Below, one piece after another: positions 51,198-60,115 of a stretch of DNA of 64,000 nt (positions within the stretch are counted from its first letter, which is position 1; every line of letters starts with the position of its first letter). The DNA is from Pseudofulvibacter geojedonensis. Lineage in GTDB: Bacteria > Bacteroidota > Bacteroidia > Flavobacteriales > Flavobacteriaceae. A program made the position numbers and the translations under genes. The notes beneath the pieces were generated by a model, which worked only from the letters and a program-made list of their open reading frames with translations, did not search any database and had not been told where the DNA came from. The stretch spans positions 310,001 through 374,000 of the forward strand of contig NZ_JBHTJM010000008.1 of the NCBI RefSeq assembly GCF_042675745.1. The letters are read 5' to 3'.

Positions 51198-52727
51198 ATG
51201 TTTAAAAAAGTAAGTAACGCTAGTATAGCTGTTATTTGTTTTTTGTTGTCCTCTTGTGGAGCGTACTTCAATCAACCTTTAACAGTTTCAAATGCGGTAT
51301 TAGGAGAACCAACACCTAATACTAAGAGATTAGTCAATTTACCTGAACCTAAAGATCCTGTAGTTGTGGGTGTATATAATTTTAGAGATCAAACAGGGCA
51401 ATATAAATTACAAGAAAATGGTAGTAGCTTTAGTACCGCTATTACACAAGGAGCTACAACAATTTTGTTAAAAGCTTTAGAAGATTCTAAATGGTTTAGG
51501 GTAATAGAAAGAGAGAACTTAAATAACCTTTTAAATGAGCGTAATATAATTCGTTCCACTCGTCAAGAATACAGAAAAACTTCAAATCCTAACGAACCTC
51601 AATTACCTCCTTTACTCTATGCGGGAGTTTTATTAGAAGGTGGTGTTATATCATATGATTCAAATATTGTTACCGGAGGTATTGGAGCAAGATACTTTGG
51701 TGTGGGAGGTTCATCGAGGTATAGACAAGATAGGATATCTATTTATTTAAGGGCTATTTCTACATCTAGTGGAGAGGTGTTAAAGACTGTTTATGTTAGT
51801 AAAACAATATTATTTCAAGCAATTGATGCTAGTCTTTTTAGGTATGTAAATTTTCAAAGATTATTAGAGGCAGAAACAGGAATTACCAAAAACGAACCAG
51901 TTCATATGGCAATTACTGAAGCTATAGAAAAAGCTGTTGAGGCAATGGTGATAGAAGGAGTAGAAGATGGTTTATGGTTGGCTAAAGATAATGCAATTGC
52001 ACAAGAAACCATTAAATCTTACGAAGCAGAGAAGGAAGAAGCTTCATATAGAAAAATTTATGATAGAATTTATAAAGAAAAAAGAGGAAAAAATGTTTTT
52101 GAAATAGGAGGAGGAGCAACTATTTTTAGGAGCGATTATCCAAAAACAAAGGTAGAGCTAATGGCTATACAAGGAGGGTATAAACGTTATTTAACCCCTT
52201 ATTTTAATTTAGGTGTAAACTATGCCAAATATAATTTAGCAAATAAAGATGTTCCAGCTTTTCAATCTACTTTTGGCTATATGTCTTTTGATTTAAAGGC
52301 CGAAGTTAACTTATTACCTTATGATGATTTGTCACCCTATTTATTTACTTCGGCAGGTTACAATGTTTCAAATTATTTCAAAGATAATCACCCTAAAATA
52401 GAATATGGTGTTGGTTTAGAATATTTATTATCAGAAAAAGTAGGAATGAATTTGTATGGCGGTTACAACATTGTTTTTAATGATGAGTTAGATCAAGTAG
52501 CTGCAGGAAAGAGAGATGACCATTTTTTACGTTTCGGTGCTGGATTAAATTTTTATTTGTTCAATAAAAAAAAGAAAAAAGGATCTAAAAAGATAACTGA
52601 AAAATTAGATATAAGCAATCCGATAAAAGTAGCAGAAGAAGTTAGTAATAAAGGTTCAATTTCTAAAAGGGAGTTGAGAAAACTAAGAAGGCAAAATAGA
52701 AAATCATTGAGAAAAAATAGCAATTAA
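51198..52727 (+). CDS. csgG: CsgG secretion channel with extra C-terminal barrel-like domain
   Basis: Outer-membrane lipoprotein of 509 residues (lipobox LSSC, Cys20). Residues about 50-275 match CsgG (277 residues in E. coli), the nonameric channel exporting curli subunits: VVVGVYNFRDQTGQYKL, SSFSTAITQGATTILLKALE, SKWFRVIERENLNNLLNERN, GGIGARYFGVG, SKTILFQAIDASLFRYVN and RLLEAETGITKNEPV. Of the three constriction residues (Tyr51, Asn55, Phe56 in E. coli), only the Phe is kept (in SSFS). Residues about 285-460 are a beta-rich domain with aromatic strand ends (FEIGGGATIF, GGYNIVFND, LRFGAGLNFYLF) resembling a small porin; a basic tail of about 45 residues follows. The extra domain is absent in E. 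coli CsgG. Same operon as csgF. Confidence 0.9.
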   Translation: MFKKVSNASIAVICFLLSSCGAYFNQPLTVSNAVLGEPTPNTKRLVNLPEPKDPVVVGVYNFRDQTGQYKLQENGSSFSTAITQGATTILLKALEDSKWFRVIERENLNNLLNERNIIRSTRQEYRKTSNPNEPQLPPLLYAGVLLEGGVISYDSNIVTGGIGARYFGVGGSSRYRQDRISIYLRAISTSSGEVLKTVYVSKTILFQAIDASLFRYVNFQRLLEAETGITKNEPVHMAITEAIEKAVEAMVIEGVEDGLWLAKDNAIAQETIKSYEAEKEEASYRKIYDRIYKEKRGKNVFEIGGGATIFRSDYPKTKVELMAIQGGYKRYLTPYFNLGVNYAKYNLANKDVPAFQSTFGYMSFDLKAEVNLLPYDDLSPYLFTSAGYNVSNYFKDNHPKIEYGVGLEYLLSEKVGMNLYGGYNIVFNDELDQVAAGKRDDHFLRFGAGLNFYLFNKKKKKGSKKITEKLDISNPIKVAEEVSNKGSISKRELRKLRRQNRKSLRKNSN

Positions 52728-52750
52728 GATTGTGGTAAAAAATAATAGAT

Positions 52751-54247
52751 ATGAAAAAAATAATAAAATATATAAGTTTAAGTATTCTTTTATTGGTTTC
52801 TAGTTGTAGTGAAGATTCTCTTGATGCTACTGGATTCGGAACAATTACAGGTACTGTAGTTCTAAAAGGGAGTAATGAACCTGTTGAAAATGTGAAGATT
52901 GCTACTAACCCTAATTCTAATACAGTTTTTACAGATGCTAGTGGAAATTTTGTCCTGAGTAATATACCAAGCGGACAATATTCTGTAGAAGCATCTAAAG
53001 AAGGGTTATTAACAAGTTTTGAGGGAGTTACGGTTATTACAAATCAAAGTATAGGAACTATTTTTGAAATGTTACCAGAAACAACAACTAACACGGCACC
53101 TGTTCAGCCCAATTTACTTACGCCTTTAGATAATACTATGGATTTAGATATAACTGTTGAATTGACTTGGGAGAGTAGTGACTTAGATGAAGATCCATTG
53201 ACTTATTCTATTGAATTGAGAAATGACCAAAACTCAACAGTTCAAATGATAGAAAATATTACAGAGCCTAATTATACTTTAACAGATCTTAGTTTTGGAA
53301 CACAATATTTTTGGCAAATAGGTGTGAGCGATGGTGTTAATGATATTGTATGGAGTAACTCTCAATCCTTTTTTACAACAACAGATCCTCAGCACCGATT
53401 TTTCTTTACAAGGAATATTGGCGGTAATGATGTAATTTTTTCTGGAGAACAAGATGGAGAAGATTCGGTTATAGAATTACAATTAACAGAAAGTTCTCAA
53501 AACAGTTGGAGGCCAAGAAAAAATAATACCATTGGTAGAGTAGCTTTTCTAAGAAGTGTAGGAGCAGAAACACACATTTTTTCGATGCTGCCTGATGGCT
53601 CTGATATTATACAAATAACAAATTCAATACCGGTTTCAGGTTTTAAATTATCTGAAGTTGATTTTAGTTGGTCTACTAGTGGAGATAAAATTTTATATCC
53701 AAGTTTTGATAAACTTTATTCAATAAATAATGATGGTAGTGGTTTAACCTTAGTTTATCAAACTTCAAATGGAGATTTTATAACGGAATGTGACTGGAGT
53801 TTTAATGGAACAACAATTGCGTTGAAAACAAATAATGTAAATGGTTATGGAGCTTCTATTTATACAATCGATATGGCGGGTAATGTTTTAACAACTGTTT
53901 TATCTGGAATAAATGGAGCTGTTGGAGGTATCAATTTTTCGGTAGATGGCACTAAACTATTATACTCACATGATATTTCTGGTTTTGAAGATCCATCTTA
54001 CAGACAGCTAGATACTCATGTATTTGTATATGATTTTGGAACTACTACCAGTTTAGATATATCTGCTAGTAAACCAATTGGTTTTGTAGATGTAGATCCA
54101 AGGTTTTCGCCTAATGAAGCAGAGGTAATATGTGCTCATGGGAGTAATGATGGTATATCTGAAAAAACTTTATTAACCATAGACTTAGACCAATTAGCTA
54201 CAAGAACAGAACTATTTACTAATGCTAAGATGCCAGACTGGGAGTAA
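52751..54247 (+). CDS. Surface lipoprotein with CarboxypepD-reg, FN3-like and propeller domains
   Basis: Lipoprotein of 498 residues (lipobox VSSC, Cys19). It has a carboxypeptidase-regulatory-like domain (about 25-115, GTITGTVVLKGSNEPVENVKIAT and SGNFVLSNIPSGQYSVEAS), an FN3-like domain (about 125-215, PLTYSIELRNDQN and GTQYFWQIGVSDG), and a PD40/TolB-type propeller (about 220-498, with blades such as FSWSTSGDKILYPSFDK, CDWSFNGTTIALKT and FSVDGTKLLYSHD). It follows csgG by 23 bases, so it is probably the last gene of the curli-type operon and may attach the fibres or bind matrix polymers. It is not part of the enterobacterial system; its role is inference from position. Confidence 0.8.
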   Translation: MKKIIKYISLSILLLVSSCSEDSLDATGFGTITGTVVLKGSNEPVENVKIATNPNSNTVFTDASGNFVLSNIPSGQYSVEASKEGLLTSFEGVTVITNQSIGTIFEMLPETTTNTAPVQPNLLTPLDNTMDLDITVELTWESSDLDEDPLTYSIELRNDQNSTVQMIENITEPNYTLTDLSFGTQYFWQIGVSDGVNDIVWSNSQSFFTTTDPQHRFFFTRNIGGNDVIFSGEQDGEDSVIELQLTESSQNSWRPRKNNTIGRVAFLRSVGAETHIFSMLPDGSDIIQITNSIPVSGFKLSEVDFSWSTSGDKILYPSFDKLYSINNDGSGLTLVYQTSNGDFITECDWSFNGTTIALKTNNVNGYGASIYTIDMAGNVLTTVLSGINGAVGGINFSVDGTKLLYSHDISGFEDPSYRQLDTHVFVYDFGTTTSLDISASKPIGFVDVDPRFSPNEAEVICAHGSNDGISEKTLLTIDLDQLATRTELFTNAKMPDWE

Positions 54248-54334
54248 TAGAGTATAAATAATAATGATACTGAATATTCAAATGAATGTTCAGTATTTTA
54301 TTTTTAAAAAGTATTTTCTGAAAAAGTTTTGAGG

Positions 54335-54364
54335 TTGTATTCTAGTTAAGATTTGCTATTTTTG
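54335..54364 (+). promoter_or_regulatory. Bacteroidota-type promoter for the PPIase operon
   Basis: TTG at 54335-54337, 19 bases, then TATTTTTG at 54357-54364, a perfect promoter match. It sets the start of the first gene at the ATG at 54392. Confidence 0.75.
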
Positions 54365-54391
54365 CTAGCATCAAGAAATAAACCTACAAAA

Positions 54392-56314
54392 ATGAAAAAA
54401 TCAATAACCGCATTATTTATTATATTATTTTCTGCTAGTTTATATGCACAAAACCAAGAAGTATTATTTACAGTAGAAAATAATCCTACAACTAATAAAG
54501 AGTTTAAAAGAGTTTATAATAAAAATATTGATTTAGTTAAAGACGAAAAACAAAAAGATATTGATGAATATCTTAATTTATATATCAATTATAAATTAAA
54601 GCTTCAAGAAGCTATTTCTATGGGGTTAGATAAAGAACCTCAGTATAAAAGAGAATTAAGTTCATATAGAAATCAATTAGCTAAAAAGTATTTAACAGAT
54701 ACACAGGTTTCTGAAAAACTTTTAAAGGAAGCTTATGAAAGAACTATAAATGAGGTTAATGCAAACCATATATTAGTTAGAGTTGACGAAAATGCAAAAC
54801 CAAGCGATACATTAAAAGCTTATACCAAAATCAAAGAGTTAAAAGATCAAGCTTTAAAGGAAGGTTTTAATATCACTATGAAATCTGTTCATAACGGAAA
54901 CACTGTTTTTGGAGAATCATTAGGTTATTTTAACGCTTTTAGAATGGTTTATTTATTCGAAAGTGCAGCATATAATACTCCAGTAGGAGAGATATCTGAA
55001 CCATTTAGAACTAAGTTTGGATATCATATTGTTAATATAATAGACAAAAGGAAGTCTAGAGGAGAAGTTACAGTAGCTCATATCATGATTTCTGATAATA
55101 ACAAGACTTTAACTGGCACCTCAAAAGAAAGAATAGATGAATTATATAAACAATTAAAAGAAGGATCGGTTTTCGAAGATTTGGCTAGACAATTTTCTGA
55201 TGATAAAAACTCAGCTAAAAAAGGAGGAAAATTGAATCGTTTTGGTGCAGGAAAATTAAATGCCAAAAAATTTGAAGAAACAGCTTTCAATCTTCAAGAA
55301 GAAGGAGAAATATCTAAGCCTATTAAAACAAATTTCGGGTGGCATATTATAAAGTTATTAAAAAAACATGACGTACCTACTTTTGAAGAGTTAAAAACAG
55401 AGTTAAATAGAAAAATAACTAAAGATTCAAGGTCAAAAATTATAAATGCTAAATTTTATAAATCATTAAAAAATCGATATAATTTTAAATTACAGCCTAA
55501 TGCAAAAGGAAATATATTAAAAGTTGTCAATAAAAACTTTTTTAATGGTTCTTTAGATGAAAATAACAAAGTTTATAAAGAGGTGATGGCTACTTATGCT
55601 AGTGAGTCTATTAGTTACCTTGATTATTATAAATATTTAAAAGCAAGATCTCGTAAGTTTAAAAATTATACAAATTTTGAAAATCTTGTTAGTGAGAGTT
55701 TAAATACTTATACCAATCAACAGGTGTATTCTTATCATGATGGAAACTTAGAAAATGAGTTTGAGGATTTTGCTGCCATTATGCAAGAATATAAAGAAGG
55801 ATTGTTGTTATTTGAGTTGATGGAAAAAGAAATATGGAAAAAATCTAAAACAGATACAATAGGCTTAAAAAAGTATTACGACGCAAATAAGAGTAAGTAT
55901 TTTTGGGATAAGCGTGTAGAGGCTATAGTTGCAACAACTAAGTCAAAAAAAGAGGCCAAGAAAATTTGTAAAATCTTAAAAGAAACCAATACCGATATAC
56001 AAAAGATAAAAGATATAAAAGGAGTAGTTGTATCTGAAGGTATGTTTGAAAAAAATAATAGAGAAATTCCATCTAAAGCAAAACTAGAGAAGGGAGTATC
56101 TAAAATTTTTAGGCACAATAGCCAATATGTCGTGTTAGATATTAAGCGTATTCTTCCTCCATCTCAAAAAGAGTTTGATGAAGTTAAAGGGAATGTTATC
56201 AATGATTATCAAATACAATTAGAGAAAAATTGGTTGAAAAATTTAAGAGAAAAATACTCTGTAGTTGTAAACGAGGAAATGTTAAAAAAGGTAAAAAAAG
56301 AATTAACCAAATAA
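54392..56314 (+). CDS. Periplasmic peptidyl-prolyl isomerase, tandem parvulin
   Basis: Chaperone of 640 residues with a signal peptide (cleavage near SLYAQN, residue 21) and two parvulin (PpiC) domains, about 110-225 and 225-330. Motifs include NANHILVRVDENAKPS and SEPFRTKFGYHIVNIIDKR in the first, and VAHIMISDNN, FEDLARQFSDDKNSAKKGG and SKPIKTNFGWHIIKLLKKHD in the second. A long C-terminal region (about 350-640) resembles the SurA helical core. It folds outer-membrane proteins in the periplasm. The ATG at 54392 is chosen because the upstream in-frame codon lies within the promoter. It heads the operon with the next three genes; the next start is one base after its stop. Confidence 0.9.
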   Translation: MKKSITALFIILFSASLYAQNQEVLFTVENNPTTNKEFKRVYNKNIDLVKDEKQKDIDEYLNLYINYKLKLQEAISMGLDKEPQYKRELSSYRNQLAKKYLTDTQVSEKLLKEAYERTINEVNANHILVRVDENAKPSDTLKAYTKIKELKDQALKEGFNITMKSVHNGNTVFGESLGYFNAFRMVYLFESAAYNTPVGEISEPFRTKFGYHIVNIIDKRKSRGEVTVAHIMISDNNKTLTGTSKERIDELYKQLKEGSVFEDLARQFSDDKNSAKKGGKLNRFGAGKLNAKKFEETAFNLQEEGEISKPIKTNFGWHIIKLLKKHDVPTFEELKTELNRKITKDSRSKIINAKFYKSLKNRYNFKLQPNAKGNILKVVNKNFFNGSLDENNKVYKEVMATYASESISYLDYYKYLKARSRKFKNYTNFENLVSESLNTYTNQQVYSYHDGNLENEFEDFAAIMQEYKEGLLLFELMEKEIWKKSKTDTIGLKKYYDANKSKYFWDKRVEAIVATTKSKKEAKKICKILKETNTDIQKIKDIKGVVVSEGMFEKNNREIPSKAKLEKGVSKIFRHNSQYVVLDIKRILPPSQKEFDEVKGNVINDYQIQLEKNWLKNLREKYSVVVNEEMLKKVKKELTK

Positions 56315-56315
56315 T

Positions 56316-57176
56316 TTGAATTTTTTTAGACTATACATATTTTTTTTACTTGTATCTATAAGCTTTTTATCGTGTGATTTTTTAGTACCTAAAAAAGAAG
56401 AAAATCTTATAGCAAGAGTACAGGATACATATTTATATGAAAGTGAATATCTAAAGCTGTTCCCTGACAATATAGCAAGAGAAGATAGTTTGTTATTTGC
56501 AAACCAAATAATAAATAATTGGGCTACAAAGCAGATATTAAAGCAAAAAGCAATTTTAAATTTAGATCAGAATACACAGGAAAAATTTAATCGTTTAGCA
56601 GAAGCTTACAAGTTAGATTTGTATACCAATGCTTATCTAGATGCCTTAGTAACAAAAGAAATAGATACAGTTATTACAGCTATAGAAATAGATACTCTTT
56701 ACAAACAAACTGCTTTGAATTTTAAGCTGAATGAAGAAGTTCTTCAGTTTAGATATATAGTTATAAATAAAGAACACAAAGAATTAGAAAAAGTAAAAGA
56801 AAAGTTTCTAAAGTTTGATAATAATGATAAAATAGATTTAGATTCACTGTCTATTCAATTTCATTCTTATATGTTAAATGATTCAACTTGGGTTAAAAAA
56901 ACACAGTTGTTAAGAAGATTGCCAATCTTAAAAGAAAACGATCACATTCAATTGTTAAAAAAATCTAATTTTTTACAACTAGAAGATTCATTAAGAGTAT
57001 ATTTGGTGCGAGTTAATAATTTGTTGAGAAGAGGTGAGCAGGCTCCTCTAGAATATGTTAAACCAACTTTAGAGCAAATTATTCAAAACAAAAGAAAATT
57101 AGAACTTATAAAGCAATTAGAAATTGATATTAGAAAAGATGCCTTACAGAATAATGAATTTGAAATCTATAACTAG
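56316..57176 (+). CDS. SurA-like lipoprotein without a PPIase domain
   Basis: Lipoprotein of 286 residues (lipobox LSC, Cys20 in SISFLSCDFL), started by a TTG at 56316, one base after the previous stop; no ATG is nearby. The mature protein is helical and charged, with SurA N-terminal-like repeats (EENLIARVQDTYLYESEYLKL, NQIINNWATKQILKQKAI), but I see no parvulin motif. It sits between two parvulin-type isomerases and its last 23 bases overlap the next gene, so all three are translationally linked. It is probably an outer-membrane-anchored chaperone of the same pathway, holding clients rather than isomerising them. Confidence 0.75.
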   Translation: MNFFRLYIFFLLVSISFLSCDFLVPKKEENLIARVQDTYLYESEYLKLFPDNIAREDSLLFANQIINNWATKQILKQKAILNLDQNTQEKFNRLAEAYKLDLYTNAYLDALVTKEIDTVITAIEIDTLYKQTALNFKLNEEVLQFRYIVINKEHKELEKVKEKFLKFDNNDKIDLDSLSIQFHSYMLNDSTWVKKTQLLRRLPILKENDHIQLLKKSNFLQLEDSLRVYLVRVNNLLRRGEQAPLEYVKPTLEQIIQNKRKLELIKQLEIDIRKDALQNNEFEIYN

Positions 57177-58530
57177 TATATTTACTGTAGTTTTTTTAGC
57201 AACAAACTTATTACAAGCTCAAGACTCTACAGCCATAAGCAAAGCAAAAATAGATGGAGTTTCGGCAGTTGTTGGTGATTATATTGTGCTAGATTCTGAT
57301 GTAGATAAAATGTACATTGAGTTAAAGAGTCAAGGTGTATCAACAGAAGATGTTACCCGTTGTAATATTATGGGTAAATTATTAGAAGACAAACTTTATG
57401 CGCATCATGCTATTCAAGATAGTATAACCGTATCTGATGATGAAATTAATAGTGATGTTAATCAACAGATAGACTATATGAAGTCTCAAATGGGAGGCGA
57501 TATGAAAAAAGTATTATCATTTTATAAAAAAGATGACGAAGCTGCTTTTAGAAAAGAATTGTTTGAGCTGATTAAAACCAACAGGCTTGCTAGTAAAATG
57601 ACTAGAAAAATAGTAGAAGATGTAGAAATTAGTCCTGAAGAAGTTTATACTTTTTTTAATGAAATTCCAGAAGCAGATAGACCAACTTTTGGAACAGAAT
57701 TAAAAATAGCTCAAATAGTTATAAAACCAAAAACACCTCAAAGAGAAATAGACAAAGTTGTAGATAGATTGAAACAGTTTAAAGCAGATGTTTTAGAAAA
57801 CGGAGCTAGTTTTGCATCTAAAGCTGTTTTATATTCTAAAGATGAGCCTTCTAGAAGTACAGGTGGTAAATATACCTTGCACAGAAAAAAACCAAGAATG
57901 GTTAAGGAATTTAGAGATGTAGCTTTTAGTTTAGAAGAGGGAGAAATATCAGAACCTTTTAAAACAGAGTTTGGATATCATATTTTGATGGTAGATCAAA
58001 TAAGAGGACAAGAAGTTGATATTCGTCATATATTACTAATGCCAGAGACTTCTAATGAAAATTTAGACGAAGCTAGATCAACAATAGATACTTTAAGAAC
58101 CAGAATAGTTGACAAAGAGTTAACTTTTGCAGATGCAGCATTAGAATTTTCTGATGAGAAAGAAACAAAATTTGATGGAGGTCAATTACGTAATCCAGAA
58201 ACATTTGATCATAGTTTCGAATTAACCAAAATGGATCCTTCTTTGTATGCTCAAGTGGTTAACTTAAAAGAGGGAGAAGTGTCAGATCCTATATTAGAAT
58301 ATAGTAGAACTGGTGAAGCTTTTTATAAAATTTTGGTAGTGACAGATAGAAAAGAAGAGCATGTGGCAACATACGGCAAAGATTTTTTAAAAATAAAAGA
58401 ATTAGCTTTAAAAGAAAAACAAGTTGAAACCATTGCTAAATGGCAAAAAGAAAAAATTAAAGATACTTATATAAAAATAACTGGCGATTATAGAAATTGC
58501 GAGTATACTAATAACTGGTTAAAAAAATAA
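57154..58530 (+). CDS. Periplasmic peptidyl-prolyl isomerase, SurA-like tandem parvulin
   Basis: Chaperone of 458 residues with a signal peptide (MNLKSITSIFTVVFLATNLLQ). The ATG at 57154 is chosen; an ATG five codons upstream and a TTG ten codons upstream are alternatives inside the previous gene. The N-terminal SurA-like helical region is followed by two parvulin domains (about 165-275, with TELKIAQIVIKPKTPQ, SKDEPSRSTGGKYTL and SEPFKTEFGYHILMVDQ; and about 277-395, with DIRHILLMPE and DGGQLRNPETFDHSFE). It resembles E. coli SurA (428 residues), the outer-membrane protein chaperone. The MoxR gene follows 3 bases later. Confidence 0.92.
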   Translation: MNLKSITSIFTVVFLATNLLQAQDSTAISKAKIDGVSAVVGDYIVLDSDVDKMYIELKSQGVSTEDVTRCNIMGKLLEDKLYAHHAIQDSITVSDDEINSDVNQQIDYMKSQMGGDMKKVLSFYKKDDEAAFRKELFELIKTNRLASKMTRKIVEDVEISPEEVYTFFNEIPEADRPTFGTELKIAQIVIKPKTPQREIDKVVDRLKQFKADVLENGASFASKAVLYSKDEPSRSTGGKYTLHRKKPRMVKEFRDVAFSLEEGEISEPFKTEFGYHILMVDQIRGQEVDIRHILLMPETSNENLDEARSTIDTLRTRIVDKELTFADAALEFSDEKETKFDGGQLRNPETFDHSFELTKMDPSLYAQVVNLKEGEVSDPILEYSRTGEAFYKILVVTDRKEEHVATYGKDFLKIKELALKEKQVETIAKWQKEKIKDTYIKITGDYRNCEYTNNWLKK

Positions 58531-58533
58531 TAT

Positions 58534-59487
58534 ATGTCAGACGTAGCAGCTATAAATTCACTTGTAGAAAAACATAAATTATTAAAGCAAGAAATTGCAA
58601 AAATAATAGTAGGGCAAGAAGCTGTTATAGATCAAATATTATTGTCGGTTTTTTCAGGGGGGCATGCTTTATTAGTTGGTGTTCCTGGTTTAGCTAAAAC
58701 ACTAATGGTTAATACCATAGCTCAAACTTTAGGGTTGAATTTTAAAAGAATTCAATTTACGCCAGATTTAATGCCATCTGATATTTTAGGAAGTGAAATA
58801 TTAGATAACAATAGAGAGTTTAAGTTTATAAAAGGTCCGGTGTTTGCCAACATTATTTTGGCAGATGAAATTAATAGAACACCACCTAAAACTCAAGCTG
58901 CTTTGTTAGAGGCTATGCAAGAAAGGTCTGTAACTGTAGCAGGAAATCATTATAAGTTAGATTTACCTTATTTTGTTTTGGCTACTCAAAACCCTATTGA
59001 GCAGGAGGGAACTTACCCATTACCAGAAGCTCAATTAGATCGTTTTATGTTTGCTATTGAATTGACTTATCCAACCTTTCAAGAAGAAGTAAATGTAGTT
59101 AAAAACACTACTGGTAGCCTTAATGTTAAAGTTAATAAGCTTTTTGATGCTCCAGAAATTATTAAATATCAAGAGTTAATTAGAAGAATACCTGTTGCAG
59201 ATAATGTAATAGAATATGCTGTAAACTTAGTAAGGAAAACAAGGCCTAATGAATCTGATGCTACAGATTTAGTTAAGCAATACATAGATTGGGGAGCGGG
59301 TCCTAGAGCTTCTCAAAACTTAATTTTGGCTGCTAAAACACATGCAGCACTTCAGGGTAAATTTTCGCCAGATATAGAAAATGTGCAAGCTGTAGCTATT
59401 GGCATATTACAACATAGAATAGTAAAAAACTACAAAGCAGAAGCAGAAAGAATTACCAAAGAATCTATTATAAATTCACTGTTTTAA
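58534..59487 (+). CDS. moxR: MoxR-family AAA+ ATPase
   Basis: Cytoplasmic ATPase of 317 residues, typical for MoxR. Walker A is GVPGLAKTLM, Walker B IILADEINRTPPKTQAALLEAMQE, sensor 1 LATQNPIEQEGTYPLPEAQLDRF, and the sensor 2 region WGAGPRASQNL. MoxR proteins act as chaperones for VWA-domain or DUF58 proteins that usually follow; here the next gene is on the other strand, so the partner genes are absent or elsewhere. It begins 3 bases after the SurA-like gene. This gene order (isomerases then moxR) is a common arrangement in flavobacteria. Confidence 0.96.
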   Translation: MSDVAAINSLVEKHKLLKQEIAKIIVGQEAVIDQILLSVFSGGHALLVGVPGLAKTLMVNTIAQTLGLNFKRIQFTPDLMPSDILGSEILDNNREFKFIKGPVFANIILADEINRTPPKTQAALLEAMQERSVTVAGNHYKLDLPYFVLATQNPIEQEGTYPLPEAQLDRFMFAIELTYPTFQEEVNVVKNTTGSLNVKVNKLFDAPEIIKYQELIRRIPVADNVIEYAVNLVRKTRPNESDATDLVKQYIDWGAGPRASQNLILAAKTHAALQGKFSPDIENVQAVAIGILQHRIVKNYKAEAERITKESIINSLF

Positions 59488-59505
59488 AATAGTTCTGTGT
59501 TTTAA

Positions 59506-60108
59506 TTATTCTTCACTAAGTAGAATAGTAATATCTTTTTTAAGCAAGCTAAGTTCGCTGTCAGATAAAATATCATAAAACCCTCTTATTTGCTGTTGTT
59601 TATCTAATAAAGCTAAGTAACTTGAATGATAAAAATCTGTACCATCTTCATTTGGTTTAAAGTTGGTTTTTAAAAGTTGAGCCATTTTTTGTAAATCTGT
59701 TTCATTTTTGGCACGTAATAAGTTCCATTGTTGATGATTGATCCCTGAAATTTCAGAATAATATTGAAGCTTTTCAATACTATCTCTTTTTAAGTCAATT
59801 GTAATAGAAAATTGTTGAAAATCTTTATAATTTTTAAACTCCTCTGCTAAATTTAGCTGTTTTAACTTCATTGGAGGACAAATAGATGGACAAGAAGTAA
59901 AAAAGAAATTAAATGTATGTACTTTACCTAAGGTGTTTTTAGGGGTAACGATTTTTCCGTATTGATTAACAAAGCTGAAGTTATCTATCTTATAATTTTT
60001 CTTCTCACCGTTAATAATATGATAGCTTAACACAGGTAAAACATCTCCATTTTCTTTTTTACAAGAAATTAAAAATAATATACATATAAACAGAAAGAAA
60101 GGTTTCAA
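59506..60108 (-). CDS. SCO family copper-binding lipoprotein
   Basis: Thioredoxin-fold protein of 200 residues of the SCO1/SenC family: copper ligands Cys73 and Cys77 in CPSICPPMK, and His161 in DFYHSSYLALLD. It has a lipoprotein signal (LISC, Cys16) and faces the periplasm. SCO proteins insert copper into the CuA site of cytochrome c oxidase or supply other copper enzymes. The start is a TTG at 60108 (MKPFFLF); an in-frame stop at 60124-60126 rules out anything longer. It begins 7 bases after the end of the PHM-like gene, so they share a transcript and the copper may be delivered to that protein. Confidence 0.92.
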   Translation of the reverse strand: MKPFFLFICILFLISCKKENGDVLPVLSYHIINGEKKNYKIDNFSFVNQYGKIVTPKNTLGKVHTFNFFFTSCPSICPPMKLKQLNLAEEFKNYKDFQQFSITIDLKRDSIEKLQYYSEISGINHQQWNLLRAKNETDLQKMAQLLKTNFKPNEDGTDFYHSSYLALLDKQQQIRGFYDILSDSELSLLKKDITILLSEE

Positions 60109-60115
60109 GGTATAG

